Positions 1 through 4,805 of a stretch of 6,198 nucleotides of DNA are shown here, one piece after another. How positions within the stretch are numbered: position 1 is the stretch's first letter; each line of letters starts with the position of its first letter. The notes under the pieces are model-generated. The model made no database searches and was not told the origin of the DNA. It worked only from the letters and a program-made list of their open reading frames with translations. The position numbers were made by a program, and so were the translations under genes. Origin of the DNA: UBA6136 sp041158345 (GTDB lineage: Bacteria; Pseudomonadota; Gammaproteobacteria; Methylococcales; Methylococcaceae); contig JBEBBO010000140.1 of the NCBI GenBank assembly GCA_041158345.1, positions 1 through 6,198 on the forward strand, read 5' to 3'.

Positions 1-96
1 CGGCACCTCGGCCAGATCCAGCCCGAACTCAAGAGACAACCCGACCAGTAGCAGAAGGATCAGTGGCGGCAAGAGATCGCGCGGGGACCGGCTCAT
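1..96 (-). CDS. ABC transporter permease, N-terminal fragment (NitT/TauT/SsuC-like)
   Basis: Only the first 32 codons lie in the window; the gene runs off the left edge. The peptide begins MSRSPRDLLPPLILLLL and continues with a hydrophobic stretch (about residues 8-20), then an acidic segment ending LAEVP. A first membrane helix followed by a '..VP' just before the (unseen) LPSPS region is typical of inner-membrane permeases of the sulfonate/nitrate/taurine importer family. The ATG (96-94) overlaps the TGA of the upstream ATPase gene (95-93) as ATGA, which implies one mRNA and translational coupling. The permease would form the channel through which the ATPase drives uptake of a small substrate. 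The substrate cannot be told, because neither the binding protein nor the rest of the permease is visible. The family call rests mainly on the neighbour. Confidence 0.72.
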   Translation of the reverse strand, partial: MSRSPRDLLPPLILLLLVGLSLEFGLDLAEVP

Positions 97-866
97 CGTG
101 GGCTCTCGGGAGATTCAAGACATTCACTCAGGTGACGCGCCAGGGACTGCCATTCGGACTGCTGGCGATGCGCATTCGTGCGTGGCCATTCGAAAGGCAG
201 GATCTGATCATGAACGATCTGCCCTTCAGGCGGGGAGAGGACCACGATCCGATCGGCGAGCGTCAGGGCTTCCTGAATCGAATGGGTCACAAAAAGGGTG
301 GTGATGCCGCGCTGGCGAGTCAGTTCACCAAGATGCTGATCCAGTCGGCTTCGAGTGACTTCATCCAGCGCGGCAAAGGGTTCATCTAGCAACAAGAGCT
401 TGGGATTGCCGGCCAGCGCCCGGGCGATGGAGACCCGCATGCGCATCCCGCCGGAGAGTGCATCAGGGTAGTGATCGGCAAAGCCATCAAGGCCGACATC
501 CTGAAGCAGGGTCAAGGCTTCATCACGGGCCATGGCCGGCGGCATGCCATCCAGTTCCAGCGGCAAAAGGACATTGTCCAGGGCAGTCCGCCAGGGGAGC
601 AGGCTCGCATCCTGGAAGACAAAACCGATTCCCGGATGGGGGGGATGGACGCGCAGCTGACCGGATACGGGCTGAGCGAGTCCTGCCACCAGACGGAGTA
701 GCGTGGATTTTCCACAGCCCGAGGGTCCCAAGAGCACAAGAAATTCGCCCGGCTGGACCTCAAGATCAAGCCCTTGGAGGACTGCTCGGCCATCAAAGGC
801 CTGACACAGGCGCTGCATTCGGATTCCGGGGGCAGTGGCAGGGACGAGGGTGGGATCGGGCGACAT
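93..866 (-). CDS. ABC transporter ATP-binding protein (nitrate/sulfonate/taurine family, SsuB/TauB-like)
   Basis: A 257-residue ATPase of an import ABC system, acting on the cytoplasmic face of the inner membrane. All motifs are intact: Walker A GPSGCGKST (47-55), Q-loop Gln85 in FVFQDASLLPW, signature LSGGM (137-141), Walker B LLLLDE (157-162), D-loop AALDE (165-169) and switch His195 in FVTHS. The 'LPWRTALDNVLLPLEL' run after the Q-loop and LSGGM instead of LSGGQ are typical of the SsuB/TauB/NrtD group, and the length is normal for it. The frame stays open upstream to an ATG at 986, but that would give a 40-residue N-terminal extension without family character that overlaps the rmuC start codon. 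I therefore chose the ATG at 866, which has a weak GGA 8 bases upstream; the ATG at 818 is also possible. The gene overlaps the permease start by 4 bases. Candidate substrates include sulfonates, taurine, nitrate or a thiamine precursor; the sequence does not decide between them. Confidence 0.93.
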   Translation of the reverse strand: MSPDPTLVPATAPGIRMQRLCQAFDGRAVLQGLDLEVQPGEFLVLLGPSGCGKSTLLRLVAGLAQPVSGQLRVHPPHPGIGFVFQDASLLPWRTALDNVLLPLELDGMPPAMARDEALTLLQDVGLDGFADHYPDALSGGMRMRVSIARALAGNPKLLLLDEPFAALDEVTRSRLDQHLGELTRQRGITTLFVTHSIQEALTLADRIVVLSPPEGQIVHDQILPFEWPRTNAHRQQSEWQSLARHLSECLESPESPR

Positions 867-892
867 CAGAAGTTCCAGTACGCAAGACCTGC

Positions 893-898
893 ATTCTA
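893..898 (-). promoter_or_regulatory. Possible -10 element for the ABC transporter operon
   Basis: The 118-base gap between the divergent ATPase and rmuC genes must hold both promoters. On the minus strand TAGAAT (5 of 6 matches to TATAAT) lies 26 bases before the chosen ATPase start. No convincing -35 hexamer is seen at 16-18 bases, so the call is weak. For rmuC only a poor TATTCT at about 951-956 is visible. Confidence 0.25.
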
Positions 899-984
899 CC
901 TTTTCGATTTTTGAAGGGGCGGATCGATTTTCCTCCATCGAGATCGAGGGTATTCTTGGGGCTTCGAATTTACCGGAATGTTCC

Positions 985-2349
985 ATGTCCCCACAGTGGC
1001 CTGAATTTGTTGTCCCCCTCTTGATCGGCCTTCTGACGGGTTGGATGGGAAGTCTCTGGGTGGGCTGGCTGCGCCGTCGATCGGATCAGCAGGCTCAGGA
1101 TGCGCTTCGGATCGAAAAGGCCGTATTGGAGGAGCGCCTGATCGCCGAAAGCCGCGCCCGAGAGGCACTGGTCCTGGAGCGCGAAGAGGGACTCGCTGAA
1201 ATCGCCTCGTTGCAACGGGCCCATGAAGCCCTTTCGGTCCGTATTGGTGAGCTTGAAACCTTGCTGAAAGCTGAACGTGACCAAGGGGAACTCCGCCTCA
1301 AGGATCTGGCCGAATCCAGGGATCGTCTCACGCACGAATTCAAGGTGCTGGCCAACGACATCCTCGAGGAGAAATCGAAAAAGTTTGCCGAGCAGAATCA
1401 GACCAGCCTCCAGGCCCTGCTCGATCCCCTCAGGGAGCGCATTCAGGTGTTTCAGGGCAAAGTCGAGGAGGTCTACGTCACCGAGGGGAAGGAGCGATCG
1501 GCACTGGCCGAACAGGTGCGTCAGTTGCTGGATCTCAACCGGCAACTCTCCGATGACGCCGGCAACCTCACGCGGGCACTCAAGGGCCAGAGCAAGGTGC
1601 AGGGGAATTGGGGTGAACTGGTTCTTGAGCGCGTCCTGGATGCGGCGGGCCTGATCAAGGATGTTCACTATGTCACGCAGGTTTCCCATCATCGGGAAGA
1701 CGGATCCAGAGCCCAACCTGACGTGGTGCTGAAATTACCGGAAGAGCGGCAACTGGTGATTGATGCCAAGGTCTCCTTGACCGCCTATGAGGCGTGGGTC
1801 AATGCATCCACCGAAGAGGAACGGAAGACCGAACTGCGGCGGCATATCGACTCGGTTCGCGTGCATATCAAGGGGCTCTCATCCAAGAACTATCAGGAAC
1901 TCTATCAGCTGAATTCGCTGGATTTCGTCATCATGTTCATTCCGGTCGAGCCGGCTTTTCATCTGGCCATAGCCGAGGATGATGGGCTTTGGCAGGAGGC
2001 CTGGGAGAAGAATGTCCTTTTGGTGAGTTCAAGTACCCTGCTGTTCGTGGTCCGAACGGTTTCTCACCTCTGGCGGCAGGAACAACAATCCCAGAATGCC
2101 CGGGAAATCGCCCGCAAAGGGGGTGAGCTGTATGACAAGCTGTGTGCTTTTGTCATGGATCTTGAAAGCGTGGGCCGAAATCTGACGCTGGCCCAAAAGG
2201 CCCATGAAGGCGCCGTCACCAAATTGACGGGTCGGGGCAGTCTGATCAATCGCGCCGAAACCCTCCGAAAACTCGGGGTCAAATCCACCAAGAATCTGCC
2301 GGCGGCCCTGCTGGATGCCTTGGACGAAGAGGACGTGGATTCTCCCTGA
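985..2349 (+). CDS. rmuC: DNA recombination protein RmuC homologue
   Basis: A 454-residue RmuC-family protein. RmuC in E. coli limits inversion at short inverted repeats and is predicted to have a PD-(D/E)xK nuclease-like core; its biochemical activity is not settled. Domains in order: an N-terminal membrane helix (about 8-28, ending at WLRRR), a long Glu/Arg/Lys-rich coiled coil (about 35-200), and the RmuC core. The core shows the family hallmark GNWGELVLERVL from residue 207, then the nuclease-fold residues Asp246 (in PDVVLKLP) and Asp260-Ala-Lys262 (in VIDAKVS), and later MFIPVEPAF. The length is close to E. coli RmuC (475). The frame is open back to 835, but the ATG at 985 is chosen because it starts just before the membrane helix, has GGA 7 bases upstream, and avoids a 50-residue extension reading into the divergent ABC gene. 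The gene is monocistronic and ends before a strong hairpin. Confidence 0.95.
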   Translation: MSPQWPEFVVPLLIGLLTGWMGSLWVGWLRRRSDQQAQDALRIEKAVLEERLIAESRAREALVLEREEGLAEIASLQRAHEALSVRIGELETLLKAERDQGELRLKDLAESRDRLTHEFKVLANDILEEKSKKFAEQNQTSLQALLDPLRERIQVFQGKVEEVYVTEGKERSALAEQVRQLLDLNRQLSDDAGNLTRALKGQSKVQGNWGELVLERVLDAAGLIKDVHYVTQVSHHREDGSRAQPDVVLKLPEERQLVIDAKVSLTAYEAWVNASTEEERKTELRRHIDSVRVHIKGLSSKNYQELYQLNSLDFVIMFIPVEPAFHLAIAEDDGLWQEAWEKNVLLVSSSTLLFVVRTVSHLWRQEQQSQNAREIARKGGELYDKLCAFVMDLESVGRNLTLAQKAHEGAVTKLTGRGSLINRAETLRKLGVKSTKNLPAALLDALDEEDVDSP

Positions 2350-2375
2350 GGGAGACCCAATCCGCAGTCACTAAA

Positions 2376-2401
2376 AAAGGCGATGTGGGGGCATCGCCTT
2401 T
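2376..2401. terminator. Bidirectional intrinsic terminator between rmuC and the cupin gene
   Basis: A perfect 10-bp stem (AAAGGCGATG with CATCGCCTTT) encloses a 6-base G-rich loop. Read on the minus strand the stem runs into six T residues, so it should terminate the cupin transcript efficiently, 21 bases past its stop. On the plus strand it is followed by a weaker GTTGT tail, 26 bases past the rmuC stop. It sits exactly between convergent genes. Confidence 0.9.
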
Positions 2402-2422
2402 GTTGTGGACTTCGAACGGGGA

Positions 2423-2716
2423 TTAAACGCCGTCGGGGAAGTCATAGCTCCAGTGCTTGCGCAGGCGCTTGGTCACTTCCCAGTCACTGTTGAGGCCGGC
2501 ATGAAAGGAAACCAGATCCCCAGGAACGATGGTGACCGGTTCACCGCCATCCCGTGGGGTGACGATGATTTCGCCTTCAAGGACATAAGCCACTTCCGTT
2601 TCGTCGAAATCGATCGGGAATTTGGAGACTTCGGCTTCCCAGGTTTCCCACTTGGAAACGCCCAGGGCGTCCAGTCGTTCCTGACTCGGGTTGTGTTCGA
2701 CGGTAATTTTGCTCAT
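2423..2716 (-). CDS. Small cupin-domain protein (Cupin_3 / DUF861 type)
   Basis: A 97-residue single-domain cupin. The pattern FDETEVAYVLEGEIIVTP (about 37-54), followed by VPGDLVSFHAGLNSDWEV (64-81) and RKHW (86-89), is the usual layout of DUF861 (Cupin_3) proteins, the family that includes the fold of ureidoglycine aminohydrolase and EutQ-like proteins. The first cupin motif lacks the His-x-His metal ligands of classical cupins, which is common in this family, so metal binding cannot be assumed. The small DUF861 members mostly have no assigned reaction. It lies 49 bases downstream of the thiopurine methyltransferase gene on the same strand, so it is probably the last gene of that operon. 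A good GAGGT Shine-Dalgarno sequence precedes the ATG but could be masked by a hairpin (separate entry). A cytoplasmic location is likely, as there is no signal peptide. Confidence 0.88.
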   Translation of the reverse strand: MSKITVEHNPSQERLDALGVSKWETWEAEVSKFPIDFDETEVAYVLEGEIIVTPRDGGEPVTIVPGDLVSFHAGLNSDWEVTKRLRKHWSYDFPDGV

Positions 2717-2723
2717 GAATTAT

Positions 2724-2746
2724 GGACCTCAAAAAAATGGAGGCCC
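2724..2746 (-). promoter_or_regulatory. Hairpin masking the cupin Shine-Dalgarno sequence
   Basis: In the minus-strand transcript GGGCCTC pairs with GAGGTCC over 7 bp (one G-U pair) around a 9-base U-rich loop. The 3' arm contains the GAGG Shine-Dalgarno sequence of the cupin gene, whose ATG begins 8 bases further on. If it forms, it would limit initiation; alternatively it is a relic of processing or attenuation between the methyltransferase and cupin genes. Seen in sequence; function inferred. Confidence 0.45.
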
Positions 2747-2765
2747 ATTCTACCTCGGACTGGCT

Positions 2766-3419
2766 TCACTTCGGCCTGAGAAGGAAGACGTGTTCAACGA
2801 GTGCGGTGACGCCCTGACGCGCGAATGAAGGATTGTCCATCAGCGCATCCCGCGACTCCAGGACCTCAATGGTATGGGTCTCACGGAATCGGGTCTCGAC
2901 TTCTTCAGGTGTGACGGGAAACGGAGGACCTTCCTTTTCCCTCGGATCATGTGTCAAGGTCACCAGAAGAATGTTCGCGTGAGGGGCCAGTGCGCGAAGG
3001 TGATCGCAATAGCGGTCCCGCAGGGGTGAGGGCAAGGCGATCAATGCGGCCCGATCATAGACCCAGGCGGGCGCTTCGAACTGATCGGCACGGGTGGTGA
3101 AAAAATCCCCTTCAATGAGTCGAATGCCATCGCCTTGATGGATTCGATGGGCGCCGTCCGGTTTGACCTTGGGGGTGATTCCGGCTTCTTGCCAGAAGGC
3201 GTCGACCGCCAGAGGACTGAGCTCAATGCCCGTAACCGTGTGACCCAATTCCCTCAGATAGAGAAGGTCACGACTTTTGCCGCACAAGGGAACAAGTACA
3301 GGGCCATTGCCCGCACCGCCTCGGTTGGGCCACTGCCGAATCAGGGCGGGATTGACCTCGCTGAGGTGAAACCCAATCTGCCCCTCGATCCATCGATCCT
3401 TCCAGAATGAATGATCCAT
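2766..3419 (-). CDS. tpm: Thiopurine S-methyltransferase (bacterial TPMT)
   Basis: A 217-residue cytosolic SAM-dependent methyltransferase. Known members methylate thiopurines, and bacterial ones also methylate selenium and tellurium compounds. The family pattern is clear throughout: FWKDRWIEGQIGFH at residues 5-18; the SAM-binding motif VLVPLCGKSRDLLYL at 41-55, with the acidic end of the following strand in VTGIELS (Glu66); IEGDFF at 102-107; YDRAALIALP at 121-130; and VTLTHDP at 153-159 followed by GPPFPVT. Length and composition match full-length bacterial TPMT. The ATG (3419) lies 8 bases after the stop of the exported-protein gene, and a weak GAG for ribosome binding overlaps that stop, suggesting coupling within one operon. 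The natural substrate in most bacteria is unknown; detoxification of sulfur, selenium or tellurium compounds is the usual proposal. Confidence 0.94.
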   Translation of the reverse strand: MDHSFWKDRWIEGQIGFHLSEVNPALIRQWPNRGGAGNGPVLVPLCGKSRDLLYLRELGHTVTGIELSPLAVDAFWQEAGITPKVKPDGAHRIHQGDGIRLIEGDFFTTRADQFEAPAWVYDRAALIALPSPLRDRYCDHLRALAPHANILLVTLTHDPREKEGPPFPVTPEEVETRFRETHTIEVLESRDALMDNPSFARQGVTALVEHVFLLRPK

Positions 3420-3427
3420 TTGTACAC

Positions 3428-3814
3428 TCAGCTACAGGTGATGCTTTCGGCAAAGACACCGGCCAGATGGCCTTCGCCATGGACCTCTTTGACGTCTTTG
3501 CCATCAATCCGGATTCGAACGATGATGTGACCTGTGGGGGAGAGATTGCGTGCAGCAATCGAGACTTTCGTCCTGCAAGGCATCATGATCTTGAGTTTCC
3601 AGGGTACATGGACGATCTCATGCTCAACCCGCCCGGTGGAATCTGCAAACGTAATGCGCGCCTCTCGAATATCACCGACTACAGAGTAAATGACTTCCTT
3701 TTTGACCGTGTTTTGATGCGTGCCTGAGGTTTTTGCCTCGACGGAGGATGCGAGAGGCAAGCATCCGAGGAGCATGGTTACCGTGAAGAGGGAGTGCATC
3801 TTGACGTTGAACAT
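3428..3814 (-). CDS. Small exported protein, resembles the MmpS-type extracellular domain
   Basis: A 128-residue protein of unknown function. A signal peptide is evident: residues 5-26 run from Lys through a hydrophobic core to ASSVEA. Two readings exist: signal peptidase I cleavage after Ala27, or a lipoprotein with a tolerable lipobox LLGC and Cys18 as the first mature residue. The mature part is beta-rich: VIYSVVGDIREARITF (41-56), a VPW turn (70-72), VSIAARN (84-90) and IIVRIRIDGK (97-106). The order V-Y-x-V-x-G, then ITF..S.G, PW, AxN, G.I.V.I.IDG recalls MmpS-like beta-sandwich domains; this is from memory of the pattern and needs a profile search. Cys80 and Cys127 could form a disulfide. 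The ATG at 3814 is preferred because GGAG lies 7 bases upstream; an upstream TTG at 3832 and the ATG at 3799 are less likely. It is the first gene before tpm and the cupin, with an 8-base gap to tpm. Confidence 0.8.
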   Translation of the reverse strand: MFNVKMHSLFTVTMLLGCLPLASSVEAKTSGTHQNTVKKEVIYSVVGDIREARITFADSTGRVEHEIVHVPWKLKIMMPCRTKVSIAARNLSPTGHIIVRIRIDGKDVKEVHGEGHLAGVFAESITCS

Positions 3815-3863
3815 GCCTGAACTCCGGTACAAGAGGGATGCCTTCCATCTTATCCCGAGCCGA

Positions 3864-3891
3864 TTGACATGCCCAGAACCCGAGTTAGTTT
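3864..3891 (+). promoter_or_regulatory. Possible promoter of the macrodomain gene
   Basis: A perfect TTGACA -35 box (3864-3869) is followed 16 bases later by TAGTTT (3886-3891), a poor -10 match of 3 in 6. It points at the macrodomain gene, 24 bases further on. The -10 overlaps a short inverted repeat (TTTCC-AA-GGAAA, 3890-3901) that could be an operator. The same 101-base gap must hold the promoter of the divergent exported-protein operon, for which only TAAGAT (minus strand, about 3848-3853) is seen. Confidence 0.35.
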
Positions 3892-3915
3892 TCCAAGGAA
3901 AGTTGAGGACATTCG

Positions 3916-4428
3916 ATGCTGACGATCAAAGCGATTCTGGCGGATCTCACGACACTGGACGTCGATGTGATTGTCAACGCAGCCCATGAAAGCCTTCTTG
4001 GGGGCGGCGGCGTGGATGGGGCCATTCATGGGGTGGCAGGGCCCGATCTCTTGGCAAAATGCCGGACACTGGGGGGGTGTGAGCCTGGCGCGGTCGTTCT
4101 GACCGAAGGTTATCGTTTGCCAGCAAAAAAGATCATTCACACGGTGGGCCCGCGTTGGCGAGATGGCCATTCTGGGGAACCTGAACGACTCCGTTCGTGT
4201 TACGGGCGATCCATTGCGCTGGCGGAATCCATCGAGGCCCGGTCCATTGCCTTCCCCTGTATCAGCACGGGGGTCTTTCGGTTTCCCAAACCATTGGCGA
4301 CTCGGATTGCGGTCGAAACGGTGCTGGGTTCGATTTCTGAGCCCACCCCCTTGAAGGAAATTATCTTCTGTTGCTTCAGTGACGAGGACCTTGAGCGGTA
4401 TCTTGAGGTCCTGAACGAGGCGCTTTAG
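3916..4428 (+). CDS. Macrodomain protein, ADP-ribose / O-acetyl-ADP-ribose hydrolase family (YmdB/MacroD-like)
   Basis: A 170-residue single macrodomain of normal length for the YmdB/MacroD class. Such proteins bind ADP-ribose and hydrolyse O-acetyl-ADP-ribose or remove mono-ADP-ribose from acidic residues. Visible motifs: ADLTTLDVDVIVNAA (9-23), the phosphate/ribose loop LLGGGGVDGAIH (27-38) with Asp34 equivalent to the catalytic Asp of YmdB, AGPDLL (41-46), LGGCEPGAV (53-61), LPAKKIIHTVGP (68-79) and the second loop ISTGVFRFP (115-123). The normal VNAAN reads VNAAH, so His24 replaces an Asn that is important in YmdB (Asn25). A good GAGGA lies 6 bases before the ATG. The gene stands alone: no DarT-type toxin or sirtuin is adjacent, so it is probably a free-standing deacetylase/de-ADP-ribosylase rather than an antitoxin. 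Confidence 0.93.
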   Translation: MLTIKAILADLTTLDVDVIVNAAHESLLGGGGVDGAIHGVAGPDLLAKCRTLGGCEPGAVVLTEGYRLPAKKIIHTVGPRWRDGHSGEPERLRSCYGRSIALAESIEARSIAFPCISTGVFRFPKPLATRIAVETVLGSISEPTPLKEIIFCCFSDEDLERYLEVLNEAL

Positions 4429-4440
4429 CGGCCTTAGGAG

Positions 4441-4492
4441 AAGGGACCCAGGCCTGAGTTGCCGGATTAAGGCGTTCGTCTCCGGGTCCCTT
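4441..4492. terminator. Hairpin between convergent genes, probable terminator
   Basis: A perfect 9-bp stem (AAGGGACCC with GGGTCCCTT) encloses a 34-base loop. It lies between the macrodomain stop and the convergent stop of the 56-residue gene, where a two-way terminator is expected. T-tracts on either side are poor and the loop is large, so it is less certain than the hairpin after rmuC. Other pairings exist, such as GCCTTA (4431-4436) with TAAGGC (4468-4473). Confidence 0.5.
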
Positions 4493-4506
4493 TCCTATCC
4501 GGTCGA

Positions 4507-4677
4507 TCAGGTCAGGGCCAGGATGCTGAGCACAATGACCAGGAAAGCCCAGCGCGGAAGGAAGTTGGGATGTTCCTTGAACTTGAAGTCATCAACGACG
4601 TTGAACCAGTCGATGAGTTTTCGGACACCGGCAAAGGCGCAGGTTTTCTCCTCTGAAGCTTGCGTAGTTTCGCTCAT
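4507..4677 (-). CDS. Small protein with C-terminal membrane helix (56 residues, unknown function)
   Basis: I do not recognise a family. The protein begins MSETTQASEEKTCAFAG, has a polar/acidic first 20 residues with one Cys13, a central segment with aromatic residues (LIDWFNVVDDFKF, 21-33), and ends in a hydrophobic stretch (about 42-56, WAFLVIVLSILALT) that reaches the last residue. It therefore looks like a tail-anchored or C-terminally inserted small membrane protein with its N-terminus in the cytoplasm. Support for coding: a strong GTGAGGT Shine-Dalgarno sequence 5 bases before the ATG, an in-frame TAA two codons upstream that fixes the start, GC-rich third codon positions like the neighbours, and a hairpin past the stop. 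It lies 125 bases downstream of the ene-reductase gene on the same strand. A separate promoter and a structured leader may control it. Confidence 0.8.
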   Translation of the reverse strand: MSETTQASEEKTCAFAGVRKLIDWFNVVDDFKFKEHPNFLPRWAFLVIVLSILALT

Positions 4678-4682
4678 GATTT

Positions 4683-4717
4683 ACCTCACATTTTCATTAT
4701 TTTTAAAGGCGTGAGGT
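4683..4717 (-). promoter_or_regulatory. Inverted repeat masking the Shine-Dalgarno sequence of the 56-residue gene
   Basis: In the minus-strand mRNA ACCTCAC (4717-4711) is perfectly complementary to GTGAGGT (4689-4683), which holds the Shine-Dalgarno sequence ending 5 bases before the ATG. The 21-base loop is AT-rich, unlike the surrounding sequence. Closing this 7-bp stem would hide the ribosome site, as in translational switches or RNA thermometers. Its 5' arm shares two bases with the next hairpin upstream, so the full-length stems compete at that junction. Function is inferred. Confidence 0.5.
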
Positions 4718-4749
4718 CCTTCTCAAGGACGCAACCGGGTCGCCCCGGT
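4716..4749 (-). promoter_or_regulatory. Two tandem hairpins in the leader of the 56-residue gene
   Basis: In transcript order, the first hairpin has a perfect 6-bp stem ACCGGG/CCCGGT closed by GCGA, a GNRA tetraloop. Three bases later comes GTCCTT/AAGGAC, a 6-bp stem with a GAG triloop. The second abuts and overlaps by two bases the 5' arm of the Shine-Dalgarno-masking repeat. They could be a structured 5' leader or, less likely given the lack of a U-tract, a weak terminator of the ene-reductase transcript. I do not match them to a known riboswitch class. Confidence 0.45.
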
Positions 4750-4775
4750 CGGCAGCACAGACTTGCCACCCGAGC

Positions 4776-4805
4776 ATGATACCGGAAGGCCAAAATCCTT
4801 GTTCA
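4776..4805 (-). promoter_or_regulatory. Possible promoter for the 56-residue gene
   Basis: On the minus strand TGAACA (4805-4800, 4 of 6 matches to TTGACA) and TATCAT (4781-4776, 5 of 6 matches to TATAAT) are 18 bases apart. The -35 overlaps the stop codon of the ene-reductase. A start near 4769 would give a leader of about 90 bases that contains all the hairpins described. Confidence 0.4.

Noticed and set aside
835..984. Longer N-terminus of RmuC (start at 835)
   Set aside because: It would run into the divergent ATPase gene and push the membrane helix 50 residues inward. The ATG at 985 has a ribosome site and the expected start just before the helix.
867..986. Longer N-terminus of the ABC ATPase (start at 986), overlapping the rmuC start codon
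   Set aside because: The extra 40 residues have no family character, and the frame is open simply because of low stop frequency. The ATG at 866 gives the normal family length.
970..1716. Long minus-strand open frame inside rmuC (about 248 codons)
   Set aside because: It is antisense to a well-supported gene with full RmuC motifs and has no recognisable domain; a shadow frame of GC-rich coding DNA.
3916..4428. Macrodomain gene as the DarG antitoxin half of a DarTG toxin-antitoxin pair
   Set aside because: No DarT-like ADP-ribosyltransferase is adjacent, the protein is a lone YmdB/MacroD-type domain, and the neighbours are divergent or convergent.
4734..4749. The hairpin with GCGA loop as a mini-ykkC (guanidine-II) riboswitch
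   Set aside because: That class has two hairpins with ACGR loops. Here only one hairpin has a GNRA loop and the next has GAG, so the match fails.
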